Shown here in pieces: positions 24,608 through 33,197 of a DNA stretch of 43,364 nt. Both the position numbers and the translations under genes were made by a program. The notes under the pieces were generated by a model. It was given only the letters and a program-made list of their open reading frames with translations, ran no database searches and was not told the origin of the DNA. How positions within the stretch are numbered: position 1 is the first letter of the stretch; every line of letters begins with the position of its first letter. Origin of the DNA: JAUXLW01 sp964195005 (GTDB lineage Bacteria > Actinomycetota > Acidimicrobiia > Spongiisociales > SHLN01); assembly GCA_964195005.1 (NCBI GenBank), contig CAXMOO010000078.1:1-43364 (forward strand). The letters run 5' to 3'.

Positions 24608-26833
24608 TTACTGGCTGGAAAACACCGAATCGAGCTCGTCCGGCTCAATGAGAACCTCGCGGGCTTTGGAGCCTTCCGAAGGCCCGACGATCCCCTTGTT
24701 CTCGAGAATGTCCATCACCCGGCCGGCACGGGCAAAACCGAGGCGAAGCTTGCGCTGCAGCATCGAAGTTGAGCCAAGTTGGGATCGCACCACGAGCTCG
24801 ATCGCCTGCCTGAGAATCTCCGGATCTTCCCCACCGCTGTCTGCAGCCGCTTTGGCTTCCTTCTGAGATGCCTCGAAAATCGATTCGTCGTAACGGGCCT
24901 TAGCCTGCTGTTTGACCCAGTCGACAACGCCGTGAACCTCTCTCTCGCTTACCCAGGCGCCTTGAATACGCTCAGGCTTCGGATCGCGAGCCGTCACAAC
25001 CAGCATGTCGCCCAGACCAACGAGCTTTTCGGCACCACCGCCATCGATGATGACCCGCGAGTCGGCCTGCGAAGCGACCGACAACGCCAGCCTCGATGGG
25101 ATGTTGGCTTTGATGACGCCTGTGATCACGTCGACCGATGGTCGCTGCGTGGCAATCACAAGATGGATACCGATGGCCCGGGCCATTTGCGCCACGCGGA
25201 CGATGGCGTCCTCGACGATCTTGCCGGCCACCATCATCAGGTCGTTGAGCTCATCAACCACCAACACGATGTAGGGAAAGCGGTCGAATTTATCGGGATC
25301 GAGCCCACCGGCGTCAAACTTCTCGTGGTAGCCGATTATGTCCCGGACCCCGGCATCGGCCACCAGCTCATATCGCCGGTCCATCTCATCGACCGTCCAT
25401 CGCAGGGCGTCGGCAGCCTTGCGGGGATTGGTGATGACACGGGTCAACAGATGGGGCACACCGTTGTACTGGCCTAATTCGACTCGCTTGGGATCGATCA
25501 AGATGAGACGCACCTGTTCCGGAGTGGTTCGCATCAGCAGGCTGGTAACTATCGAGTTGATACTCGACGACTTGCCGGCCCCGGTGGCGCCGGCGATGAG
25601 GACGTGAGGCAGCTCATCGAGGTTGAGCATGGTGGGGGTCCCCGCGATGTCCATTCCCAGGCCTACCGCGAGCGGATTGTCGGCCGCGTTTGCTTCGGGG
25701 GCGGAGAGGATGTCGCCCAGGGTCACAAGGCGACGGCGCACGTTGGGAACCTCCACGCCAATCGCACTCTTGCCGGGGATGGGGGCGAGGATCCGAACGT
25801 CGGGGGTAGCCAGGGCGTACCCGATGTCGCTGGCGAGACTGGTAACTCGAGCTACCTTGACGCCGGGGGCCAGCTCGATCTCATAGCGGGTGACGGTAGG
25901 TCCAGGGACAATCCGGGTGAGCCGGGCATCAACCCCGTGCTGTCGGAGCGTCTCTTCCAGCTCCCTTCCCGTGCCTTCAAGCGATCTCTTATTGGTTCCT
26001 CCTCCAGTTCCCATGTCGAGCAGCTCGAGGGGAGGTAGCTGATAACTGCCTTTGACCTTGCCAACTGGCGTGGCCGCCTTGCGGGCTTGGGGCTTAGCAC
26101 CCGGTCGGGTCTTAGCAGGAGCCGATCGCGGCTTGCTGGCCGCGGGCCGGTCGCTCGCCGGCGGCGGGGCCGGTTGTGCCGGGGGCGTGGTCGTGCCCAG
26201 AACCGGGCGTTTACGCCCTCGCCAGACTCGGCGGGCCCACGCTCTGGTCCGGCGCGACCAATCGCCGAGGGTTAGCGCAACTTCTCTCACGGTCGTCTCG
26301 GTTGCCAGCATCACGCCTACCCCGATGACCGTGACAACAACGATCAAGGCCCCCCACAGCCCGACCAGGCGCCGCATCGGATATGACATCACCGAGCCGA
26401 TAACGCCGCCACGGGTGGTGACCTCGTCAACTCCAGCCGCTAATGGAATCGTACCTGTAAGGAGGTGAAAAAAAGCCAGGGTTCCGATAAAGACCACTAC
26501 GAGGCCCATCGGAAGATGCGAATGTTCTCTGTGTGCCCTGCCCAACACCAGGCTGACACCAACGATGGCCATGACGCCGGGCACGAAGATGGCCCACACC
26601 CCGAACAGGATCTCGAGCCCCGGCACAAAAAGGCGGCCGAATGGCCCGGCAAGTCCAATGAAACCCAGGAACAACACAGCGCTGACGACCAAGAGGACGA
26701 GGCCCCAGACATCATCGGTCTGACGGCCGAGCCGGGCTCGCAGCGCGTCCCGGAATTGTGCCCAGCCGCTTGGCCGGCTCTTCGATGCCCGCTTCCGCCC
26801 GGAAGCCCCCTTACGGGGTTTCTTTTGTGGCAT
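24608..26833 (-). CDS. ftsK: DNA translocase FtsK/SpoIIIE
   Basis: FtsK pumps chromosomal DNA through the closing septum. The 741-residue protein has a basic N-terminus, four membrane helices (about 43-180), a Pro/Ala-rich linker (about 205-260), and the motor: the alpha/beta core with Walker A GATGAGKS (415-422), the IDPKRVELG segment, and a Walker B-like VLVVDELNDLMM (523-533). Most FtsK proteins have DELADLMM, so the Ala to Asn change is notable. The C-terminal gamma winged helix (about 672-741, VVRSQLGSTSMLQRKLRLGFARAG) reads KOPS sites. It lies downstream of rnj in the standard actinobacterial order. Confidence 0.95.
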   Translation of the reverse strand: MPQKKPRKGASGRKRASKSRPSGWAQFRDALRARLGRQTDDVWGLVLLVVSAVLFLGFIGLAGPFGRLFVPGLEILFGVWAIFVPGVMAIVGVSLVLGRAHREHSHLPMGLVVVFIGTLAFFHLLTGTIPLAAGVDEVTTRGGVIGSVMSYPMRRLVGLWGALIVVVTVIGVGVMLATETTVREVALTLGDWSRRTRAWARRVWRGRKRPVLGTTTPPAQPAPPPASDRPAASKPRSAPAKTRPGAKPQARKAATPVGKVKGSYQLPPLELLDMGTGGGTNKRSLEGTGRELEETLRQHGVDARLTRIVPGPTVTRYEIELAPGVKVARVTSLASDIGYALATPDVRILAPIPGKSAIGVEVPNVRRRLVTLGDILSAPEANAADNPLAVGLGMDIAGTPTMLNLDELPHVLIAGATGAGKSSSINSIVTSLLMRTTPEQVRLILIDPKRVELGQYNGVPHLLTRVITNPRKAADALRWTVDEMDRRYELVADAGVRDIIGYHEKFDAGGLDPDKFDRFPYIVLVVDELNDLMMVAGKIVEDAIVRVAQMARAIGIHLVIATQRPSVDVITGVIKANIPSRLALSVASQADSRVIIDGGGAEKLVGLGDMLVVTARDPKPERIQGAWVSEREVHGVVDWVKQQAKARYDESIFEASQKEAKAAADSGGEDPEILRQAIELVVRSQLGSTSMLQRKLRLGFARAGRVMDILENKGIVGPSEGSKAREVLIEPDELDSVFSSQ

Positions 26834-26963
26834 CGAAACTGCAGGCTAACCAATCCCCGATATAAACCACCGTCAATTTCGCGCGGCGAGCAGTCGATAT
26901 CACCTCTCTGGGGAGGACCGCCCGAGCAAAGTGAAGGCGAAGAGGGGCAGGCTCAAAGCCTGG

Positions 26964-28586
26964 CTAGAACTCCAAAACCACCGGTATCACGACGGGACGG
27001 CGGGCCGTTTCGCGACGGGTGACCGTGCGTACTGCCTGGACGATCTTGCGGCGGCAGTTGTCGGCGTCGGTTTTGCCCTTGCCCAACATGTCGATGATTT
27101 CTGTTTGGGCAGCTTTGAGGATCTCATCCGGCTCATCCATGAAACCATGACTGTCGAGATGGGGGCCGTGTACGACCTCGCCGGTTTGCATGTCCACGCC
27201 GACCGTCACCACGATGACACCATCGTCGGCCAAATGCCTTCGATCGCGGATCGCCGTGCGGACATCTCCCACACCGGTTCCGTCGAGATATACATAACCG
27301 GCGGGAACAGCTCTTCTCAACACCTTGGTCTTCTTCCCGTCGAGAACGATGGCGTCTCCGTCCTCGCACACGACAACCTCGGGGACGTTCATGGCCAGAG
27401 CAAGGTCGGCGTGAGCTCGCAAGTGGCGATACTCGCCGTGGACCGGCACAAAAGCTTGCGGCCGTACGACATTGAGAAAAGTCAGCAACTCGTCACGACT
27501 GCCGTGACCGGAGACGTGCACGTTGGCGTTACGGCCATGAAACACTCGAGCGCCCCGGCGGGTGAGGCCGTTGATAACCTGCGAAACCGACTTTTCGTTG
27601 CCCGGGATAGGCGTCGCCGAGATGAGCACCGTGTCGCCCTCATCCAGTTTGACCTTGCGATGTTCCCCGACTGCCATTAACGACAACGCAGCGAAGGGCT
27701 CTCCCTGACTGCCGGTGGAAATCACGCAGACATCACGCGGCTTCATCTCCAATATGTCGTCAATGCCGACAACGCTGTCCTGAGGCACGTTGATCACCTT
27801 CAGGTCTTGGGCGATATCGACATTTCGCACCATCGACCTGCCGAGAAACGCAACTTTGCGACCGGAGTCGAGGGCCGCATCCACGATCTGCTGAACGCGA
27901 TGAAGGTGGCTGGCAAAGCAAGCGGCAATCACCCGGCCGCTCGACTCCGCAATGATGTCGTAGAGGCTGTGACCCAGGGAGGATTCCGATGGCACGAAGC
28001 CTGACACTTCGGCGTTGGTGGAGTCGGCCAGAAGCAGGCGCACCCCCTGGCGCCCGAGCTCGGCAAACGTTGGCAAATCGGTGGTCCGCCCATCAACGGG
28101 AGTGGGGTCGAGCTTGAAATCGCCGGAATGGACAATCAGCCCCTCCGGCGTTTCAAGAGCTACTGCCGCACCCTGAGGTATGGAATGCGACACCGGCACC
28201 AGCTTGAAACGGAACGGCCCCTGCTCGGTCCATTCGTTGTCCGGCACAGGCTGGAAAACTGCGTCAATCTCGTTTTCCTCCACCCGGCTGGCAGCGAGCC
28301 GAACCGACAACTCCGTCCCGAAGACGGGCACATTGATTTCGGCCAGGAAATACGACAACGAGCCGACGTGGTCCTCGTGGCCGTGAGTGAGGATGACACA
28401 CTCAACGTCGTCTCTGCGCTCCACCAGCCAGCTGAAATCCGGTAACACCAGATCGACGCCAAGCATATGCTCGTCGGGGAACATCAAACCGCAATCGATA
28501 AGGGCAATTCGCCCGTCGATCTCCACTGCGGCACAGTTTCGACCTATCTCACCTAAGCCACCAAGGAAGGTCACCTGGACGCTCAT
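26964..28586 (-). CDS. rnj: Ribonuclease J
   Basis: RNase J is a metallo-beta-lactamase/beta-CASP ribonuclease with 5' exonuclease and endonuclease activity in mRNA decay and rRNA maturation. The 540-residue length and the opening VTFLGGLGEIGRNCAA are typical. The zinc site is HGHEDH (H68, H70, D72, H73), with later SHSIP and HSGDFKLD motifs, the beta-CASP ISTGSQGEP, and HVSGHG. Its ATG overlaps the dapA stop as ATGA, so it is coupled to dapA. Confidence 0.95.
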   Translation of the reverse strand: MSVQVTFLGGLGEIGRNCAAVEIDGRIALIDCGLMFPDEHMLGVDLVLPDFSWLVERRDDVECVILTHGHEDHVGSLSYFLAEINVPVFGTELSVRLAASRVEENEIDAVFQPVPDNEWTEQGPFRFKLVPVSHSIPQGAAVALETPEGLIVHSGDFKLDPTPVDGRTTDLPTFAELGRQGVRLLLADSTNAEVSGFVPSESSLGHSLYDIIAESSGRVIAACFASHLHRVQQIVDAALDSGRKVAFLGRSMVRNVDIAQDLKVINVPQDSVVGIDDILEMKPRDVCVISTGSQGEPFAALSLMAVGEHRKVKLDEGDTVLISATPIPGNEKSVSQVINGLTRRGARVFHGRNANVHVSGHGSRDELLTFLNVVRPQAFVPVHGEYRHLRAHADLALAMNVPEVVVCEDGDAIVLDGKKTKVLRRAVPAGYVYLDGTGVGDVRTAIRDRRHLADDGVIVVTVGVDMQTGEVVHGPHLDSHGFMDEPDEILKAAQTEIIDMLGKGKTDADNCRRKIVQAVRTVTRRETARRPVVIPVVLEF

Positions 28587-29470
28587 GAGTTTTGGGCGTT
28601 CGCCAACGCCTCCTTCACAGCGTCAACTGTTTCCGTGCTCGCCTGGATCAGGGGCAGGCGGGGATCCCCGACCGATCGCCACACCTGGCCCAGCACCCCT
28701 TTGAGAGGCATCGGGTTGGGCTCGAGGAAAAGGGCCTCGAAAACTGGGAGCAGCCGATCGTGAATGGGCTGCGCCGTGTCCAAATCCTTGTCGCGGGCGG
28801 CCGTGATCATCTGCTGAATCTGCTCGCCCACCAGATGGGAGGCCACCGAGACAACACCGACCGCGCCCAGCTTGACCATCGGTAGCGTCATGACGTCAGA
28901 CCCGGAGTAAACCGCAAAGCTCTCGTCCAGATCCTCCAGAGATCGGCGGGTGTAGTCGAGATCCTCAACCGCATCCTTGGTGGCCACGATCCGCGGATGT
29001 TGCGACAGCCGCAACATGGTCTCGACCTCGATGAGCCGGCTGGTCCGGCCCGGAATGTTGTAGACCATCATCGGGATGGCTACGGCATCGGCGATGGCTG
29101 TGAAATGCTGGACCAGGCCTTCCTGAGGAGGCTTGTTGTAATAAGGAGTCACGGCCAGGATGGCGTCGCATCCGACGTCCTCGGCCTCCCGGCTCAGTGC
29201 GATCGAGGCGGCCGTGTCGTAGGTTCCGGTGCCGGCGATTATCGGCGCTCGACCCCCGACGGCCTCCACGACAGTGCGAAAGACGCCCATTTTCTCGTCG
29301 TGGGAGAGAGTAGGCGCCTCGCCTGTTGTGCCACAGACCACTAACCCATCAGTGCCGGATGCGAGCAGCATGCGGGCCAGGTCCCAGGTCGCCTGGTAAT
29401 CGACTGCTCCGGCCTCATCGAAAGGGGTGACCATTGCCGTAAGCACTGAGCCAAACGGTGGAGTCGTCAT
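28583..29470 (-). CDS. dapA: 4-hydroxy-tetrahydrodipicolinate synthase
   Basis: DapA condenses pyruvate with aspartate semialdehyde, the first committed step to lysine and diaminopimelate. ATG 29470 gives 295 residues; an upstream TTG at 29500 has no support. The Schiff-base lysine is K165 in IVATKDAVED, the catalytic tyrosine is in VYNIPGRTS (Y137), and the TTGEAPTLS loop carries the threonines. YYNKPPQEGL is also typical. It is translationally coupled to rnj; dapB lies in the same window about 3.7 kb away. Confidence 0.95.
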   Translation of the reverse strand: MTTPPFGSVLTAMVTPFDEAGAVDYQATWDLARMLLASGTDGLVVCGTTGEAPTLSHDEKMGVFRTVVEAVGGRAPIIAGTGTYDTAASIALSREAEDVGCDAILAVTPYYNKPPQEGLVQHFTAIADAVAIPMMVYNIPGRTSRLIEVETMLRLSQHPRIVATKDAVEDLDYTRRSLEDLDESFAVYSGSDVMTLPMVKLGAVGVVSVASHLVGEQIQQMITAARDKDLDTAQPIHDRLLPVFEALFLEPNPMPLKGVLGQVWRSVGDPRLPLIQASTETVDAVKEALANAQNS

Positions 29471-29612
29471 AACGGCCACGGTAGCAGCCAGGGTTTGCAA
29501 ATAGAGTGCGGGAATATCCTGGACTCCAATAGGATTGACAGTGCTTTGCCTCGCAACGTTGGTGACCTTGCAAATGTTGCGGAGCGAGGCCCTAGCTGCT
29601 CGAGGTGATTGA

Positions 29613-30449
29613 ATGACCGAGTTTGTGAAAGAAGTCGACGCTCCGGAGTTCGCTGTTGAAGTCGTGCAGCGGAGCTATGAGGTGCCGGTCGTAGTCGACT
29701 TTTGGGCGGAGTGGTGTGGGCCCTGCCGCACTTTGGGCCCCATGCTGGAGAGCCTGGCCGAAGAACACGCGGGTGGTTTTGAGCTGGTGAAGGTCGACGT
29801 CGACAAGAACCAGGAGCTGGCGCGCCAGTTCAACGTCCAGGGGATCCCTTATGTGATGGCCTTCAAAGGAGGGCAACCCGTGAACGAATTCACCGGAGCC
29901 CTTCCCGAGGCCCAGGTGCGGGCCTGGCTCGAGAGCATCGTTCCCTCCGTCCTCGACAAGCAGGTGGACGCCGCCCGCGACGCCATGCTGGAAGGCAACG
30001 CCGCTCAGGCCGAAAAGATATTGCGAGCGGTACTCGCCGACAAGATGGACCACGAAGAAGCCGGCACCGCGCTGGCATCCCTTCTGCTGTCTCAGGGCCG
30101 CAACCCTGAAGCACTGGATGTTCTGGCACCGCTGTCCCCCACCGGTGAAGTCGAGAAGCTTCGGGCAACCGCCCGCCTTATCAGCAGCGAAGACCACGAC
30201 CTCTCTGCTCTCACGTCCGCGGTCGACTCTGATCCCGAAGACAGCCAGGCGCGGCTCGATCTGGGCCAGGCCCTGGCAGCCCAGGCCGAATTCGAGCCGG
30301 CCCTCGACCATTTCTTGGCCGTAGTCCGCATGAAGAACTCAGATCTCGAACAGGCTCGCGCGGCGATGGTTAACGTATTCGAGGTTCTCGGCAGCGGTCA
30401 CCCACTGGCCCAGACCTACCGTCGTGAGTTAGCCAACGCCCTCAGTTAG
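29613..30449 (+). CDS. Thioredoxin-TPR protein (CnoX/YbbN type)
   Basis: A 278-residue protein with an N-terminal thioredoxin domain (about 1-110, active site WCGPC at C35 and C38, cis-proline in GIPYVMAF) and a C-terminal helical region of tetratricopeptide type (about 115-278, with REDUNDANT patterns such as LDLGQALAAQAEFEPALDHF). This is the layout of YbbN/CnoX chaperedoxins, which hold oxidised proteins and hand them to GroEL. In YbbN of E. coli the second cysteine is lost, but here the redox pair is intact, so disulphide reductase activity is likely. ATG 29613 follows GAGGTG. It overlaps by 4 bp with the end of the convergent sulfotransferase gene. Confidence 0.88.
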   Translation: MTEFVKEVDAPEFAVEVVQRSYEVPVVVDFWAEWCGPCRTLGPMLESLAEEHAGGFELVKVDVDKNQELARQFNVQGIPYVMAFKGGQPVNEFTGALPEAQVRAWLESIVPSVLDKQVDAARDAMLEGNAAQAEKILRAVLADKMDHEEAGTALASLLLSQGRNPEALDVLAPLSPTGEVEKLRATARLISSEDHDLSALTSAVDSDPEDSQARLDLGQALAAQAEFEPALDHFLAVVRMKNSDLEQARAAMVNVFEVLGSGHPLAQTYRRELANALS

Positions 30450-31249
30450 TCAGAGGCAGATCCCGGGACGACGGTCCGCAGATTGTGAGCCATTCCCCAC
30501 AGCCGTCCGTATGCCTCGGACTCACTGAATTTGGCGACACGGCGGGCGATCTCCTCGTCGGGCACCGAACCGCGATTAGCTCCCCCGCTGGCGTTTACCG
30601 TCGGCCACTCATCGAGAAATTCCTCAGTTCGATCTGTTGGCTCCAGGCCGAGGAAGCTGAATAGGTAGGCCGCTTGCTGTTTCCGCGCCACTGGATCGCG
30701 GCCGGTGCGGTCGACATCGAACACGAACAGGTCGCCTGAGGCGTAGAGCTTGTGGGCAATCCGCAACGACTCCTCGTAGCGAGCGTGAAATGCTTCGGGC
30801 TCGAAATCGCCCCAGTTCTCCATGCGGAGCGTGGAGTTGTAAACATCGGCCGGATTGCGGATCGCGTACACCCATTGAGGAGGGAACTCACCCAACACCG
30901 AGGCGAAGTCTTCATGGAGCTCCTCGGCGTTCGGCTGCTTGAGCCCAAAACGGCGTTGCCCGGTGTCGTCGTGCATATCCCAGTCGCGGCCGCTCCCCCA
31001 GATGTTTCTCAATAATTCGACGACCCGGGCTTCGACGTCACTTTCCGTAAAGGGCCGCCACGATTGGGAACCCAGAGTCCGGCTCACCTGGCTCAACAAC
31101 TCGAAAATCGCCGGCGTGCTGGCCGGGTCCATCTCCGGGAAGATCACCACGCCGGGGGATGTCTTGATGAACTCGCCAAGCAAGGAGGTCCCCGACCGGG
31201 CCATGCCACAGACAATGATGGGACGGGTTGGTGGAGCTACGGGTGCCAT
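30446..31249 (-). CDS. PAPS-dependent sulfotransferase family protein
   Basis: A 267-residue sulfotransferase-like protein that would move sulfate from PAPS to an unknown acceptor. The 5'-phosphosulfate loop is IVCGMARSGTSLL (about 12-24), and a 3'-phosphate site is suggested by YAIRNPADVYNST. An ending rich in Arg and Glu follows (TEEFLDEWPTVNASGG). Such genes are common in actinobacterial genomes for glycolipid or small-molecule sulfation. No sulfate assimilation gene is nearby. Confidence 0.85.
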   Translation of the reverse strand: MAPVAPPTRPIIVCGMARSGTSLLGEFIKTSPGVVIFPEMDPASTPAIFELLSQVSRTLGSQSWRPFTESDVEARVVELLRNIWGSGRDWDMHDDTGQRRFGLKQPNAEELHEDFASVLGEFPPQWVYAIRNPADVYNSTLRMENWGDFEPEAFHARYEESLRIAHKLYASGDLFVFDVDRTGRDPVARKQQAAYLFSFLGLEPTDRTEEFLDEWPTVNASGGANRGSVPDEEIARRVAKFSESEAYGRLWGMAHNLRTVVPGSASD

Positions 31250-31304
31250 CGCAGCACAAGACTAGGCCTCGCGTTCCCCAGCGCTCGGCAGGCTTCGGGC
31301 GACG

Positions 31305-31335
31305 TAGAATCAGAACAGACCACAAGGAGGAAACC
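31305..31335 (+). promoter_or_regulatory. Putative -10 box and strong Shine-Dalgarno for the small SH3-like gene
   Basis: TAGAAT at 31305-31310 is a good -10 hexamer; no convincing -35 lies 16-18 bp upstream. AAGGAGG at 31324-31330 sits 5 nt before ATG 31336 and decides that start against longer in-frame readings. Confidence 0.45.
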
Positions 31336-31512
31336 ATGCTCAAGCCCGGAATGAAGGTGGAGCAACTAACCAAGAAAGTGGGTCAGGTTGCACGCCAGGG
31401 CAAGGTCATCGCCGTCAAGGGGAATTCCATTGAAGTCACCTGGGACGACGACCACACCTCAATCGTCTCACCCGAGAGCCTGCACGCTCTCGGCCAGAAG
31501 TCCAAGGCCTAA
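31336..31512 (+). CDS. Small SH3/KOW-like basic protein
   Basis: A 58-residue protein starting MLKPGMKVEQLTKKVGQVAR, with a beta-rich middle (GKVIAVKGNSIEVTWDDDHTS) and SIVSPESLHAL at the end. The spacing of glycines and valines resembles a short KOW or DUF1918-like SH3 barrel; such small proteins are common in actinobacteria but lack a fixed function. The AAGGAGG site makes it a strong gene call. It ends before a repeat-rich convergent region. Confidence 0.72.
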   Translation: MLKPGMKVEQLTKKVGQVARQGKVIAVKGNSIEVTWDDDHTSIVSPESLHALGQKSKA

Positions 31513-31552
31513 TTCAACCCAACTCAAGGGATTTCTCCTTCTCGAGGAGGAA

Positions 31553-31571
31553 GGAGGGAACGGTTCCCTCC
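31553..31571. terminator. Perfect inverted repeat, probable terminator
   Basis: GGAGGGAAC and GTTCCCTCC form perfect 9-bp arms around a single central base. It lies 41 bp after the stop of the small SH3-like gene and before the thiolase stop (31637), so it may stop transcription from either side. A weaker CTCCTTC/GAAGGAG pairing lies just before. Confidence 0.5.
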
Positions 31572-31577
31572 AATTAC

Positions 31578-31631
31578 GCCTCCCCCTCCTCGCCCTCGCT
31601 TCGCTCAGGCGGTCCACCCCCAGGAGGACAT
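31578..31631. repeat. C-rich intergenic repeat, copy B
   Basis: The longest copy of the family seen at 16383-16434 and 16463-16496: GCCTCCCCCTCCTCGCC, then CGCTTCGCTCAGGCGGTCC, then ACCCCCAGGAGGACAT. It again lies between convergent genes, directly downstream of the thiolase stop on the minus strand. Confidence 0.6.
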
Positions 31632-31636
31632 AAGAG

Positions 31637-32887
31637 CTAGTTGCGCTCGAGGATCAGGGCGGCTGCCGTCGCTCCGGCTCCGCAGATGCTGACCAGGCCG
31701 TAGCGGACGTCCCGTCGGGCCATTTCATTGGCAAGGGTGGTGATGATGCGAGCGCCCGTGGCTGCAAAAGGATGCCCCACGGAGATCGAGCTTCCGAGCG
31801 GGTTGAGCTTGGTGCGGTCGAGCTTGCCGATGGGCGGCTCCTTCCAGCCTTGCTCCCAAGCCGCCAGATTGGACGCTACCTGGCCACCGAAGGCCTCATG
31901 CATCTCGACAATGTCCATGTCATCCAGTTCCAGGCCGTTGCGGCGCAGGAGCCGGGGGACTGCAACACCGGGGCCCATCAAGAGCCCATCAGCCGGATCG
32001 ATGCCAACAAACTCCATGTCCTTGATGAAAGCCAGTGGCTCAAGACCTTCCACTCTGGCTCGGGCTTCGGCCATGAGGACCACCGCGGCGGCTCCGTCTG
32101 TGAGCGGGCTCGAGTTGCCGGCCGTCAGGGTACCGGTCGGCGTAGGGTCGAAAACCGGCTTGAGTTTTGCCAGTTGCTCCATCGACGTATCCGGACGGAT
32201 GATCGGGTCGTAGTCGAGCCCGTCGAGAGGAACGATCTCGGCCTTGAGCCGACCATCCTCGGTGGCAGCAGCTGCGTTCATGTGGCTTCGGTAAGCGATC
32301 TCATCTTGCTCTTCGCGCGAGATCTTCCATTCCTTCACCATCAGCTCTGTGTGCTCTCCCATCGACAGCCCGGTAGATGGCTCTTCGACGCCGGGGGCAG
32401 TAGGCGCCAGGTCCTTGGGCCGAAGCTTGGCGAACAGCTTCAGCCGGTCACTAAGGGATTTCGCCCCGGCAGCATCCAGAAAGATCCGGCTGGCTTTCTC
32501 GGAAACCAACACCGACGGATTCGACATCGACTCGACGCCTCCGGCCATGCCGACTTCAGCGCGGCCGGCCATGATCGAATCAACCACCAACTCAACCCCC
32601 GAGGCGCTGGTGATGCAATTGTCGGTAATGGTCAGCGAACGAGTCGAAACAGGAAGCTTGCTCGAGAAGTTGACCTCGCGAGCCAGGTGCGGCACCCGAG
32701 CGTCTACCACCACGATTCCAAACACGAGCGTGTCGACAATGTTCGGATCGACGTCGAGTTTGTCGAGGACACCATCAACAGAATGAACGGCCAGGTCAAG
32801 GGCCCTGTGCTTGCGAAACTTCGTGCCGGCCTTGACGAATGGGGTGCGGGCTCCGCCGACGACGGCCACGCGGGTGCTATCACTCAT
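31637..32887 (-). CDS. Thiolase, acetyl-CoA C-acyltransferase (FadI/FadA type)
   Basis: Thiolases cleave 3-ketoacyl-CoA in beta-oxidation or join two acyl-CoAs. ATG 32887 follows GGAGGAATCAGGAC and gives 416 residues. The nucleophilic cysteine is C91 in ITDNCITSASG, the histidine lies in GHPFAATGARI, and the second cysteine in SICGAGATAAA. The HEAFGGQVASN segment is normal. The sequence surroundings of C91 (DNCITS) recall the FadI group of trifunctional-type thiolases. No 3-hydroxyacyl-CoA dehydrogenase partner is adjacent, so it appears to be a stand-alone gene. Confidence 0.88.
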   Translation of the reverse strand: MSDSTRVAVVGGARTPFVKAGTKFRKHRALDLAVHSVDGVLDKLDVDPNIVDTLVFGIVVVDARVPHLAREVNFSSKLPVSTRSLTITDNCITSASGVELVVDSIMAGRAEVGMAGGVESMSNPSVLVSEKASRIFLDAAGAKSLSDRLKLFAKLRPKDLAPTAPGVEEPSTGLSMGEHTELMVKEWKISREEQDEIAYRSHMNAAAATEDGRLKAEIVPLDGLDYDPIIRPDTSMEQLAKLKPVFDPTPTGTLTAGNSSPLTDGAAAVVLMAEARARVEGLEPLAFIKDMEFVGIDPADGLLMGPGVAVPRLLRRNGLELDDMDIVEMHEAFGGQVASNLAAWEQGWKEPPIGKLDRTKLNPLGSSISVGHPFAATGARIITTLANEMARRDVRYGLVSICGAGATAAALILERN

Positions 32888-32960
32888 GTCCTGATTCCTC
32901 CAACTTGGTGCACCGTGTTCAACGCGCCCCGGATGTCCAAAATGCCCGAAAACCCGGACC

Positions 32961-33197
32961 TCAACGGTGGGGGTCCCGACGGGTCTCAAGCAAAGCGGCC
33001 AATTCTTCTCTACTCAAGCCCTCGCGCTTAACCCACTTCTTGGCCCACCAAGCAGGGTCGTAGCCGTCGTTGAGATCGGGGATCGGCTCACCGGCGCCGG
33101 GAAGGTCGTCGAAGTCACCCTTTTCCATGGCCTCGCGAATCCGTCGGTCGGCCAACGACGGGATGTACCGCGCATCGATCCTCTTCTTCTCGCTCAT
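32961..33197 (-). CDS. DUF1992 (DnaJ-homologue subfamily C) small protein
   Basis: A 78-residue DUF1992 domain: IREAMEKGDFDDLPGAGEPIPDL is followed by DPAWWAKKWVKREG, the two most conserved segments of the family. Function is unknown; some members were named DnaJ homologues without a J domain. Its ATG overlaps the dapB stop (ATGAG), so it is co-translated with dapB. Confidence 0.9.
   Translation of the reverse strand: MSEKKRIDARYIPSLADRRIREAMEKGDFDDLPGAGEPIPDLNDGYDPAWWAKKWVKREGLSREELAALLETRRDPHR

Noticed and set aside
29535..29560. TTGACA at 29535 as promoter of the thioredoxin-TPR gene
   Set aside because: It is a perfect -35 hexamer, but no -10 lies at a 16-18 bp spacing.
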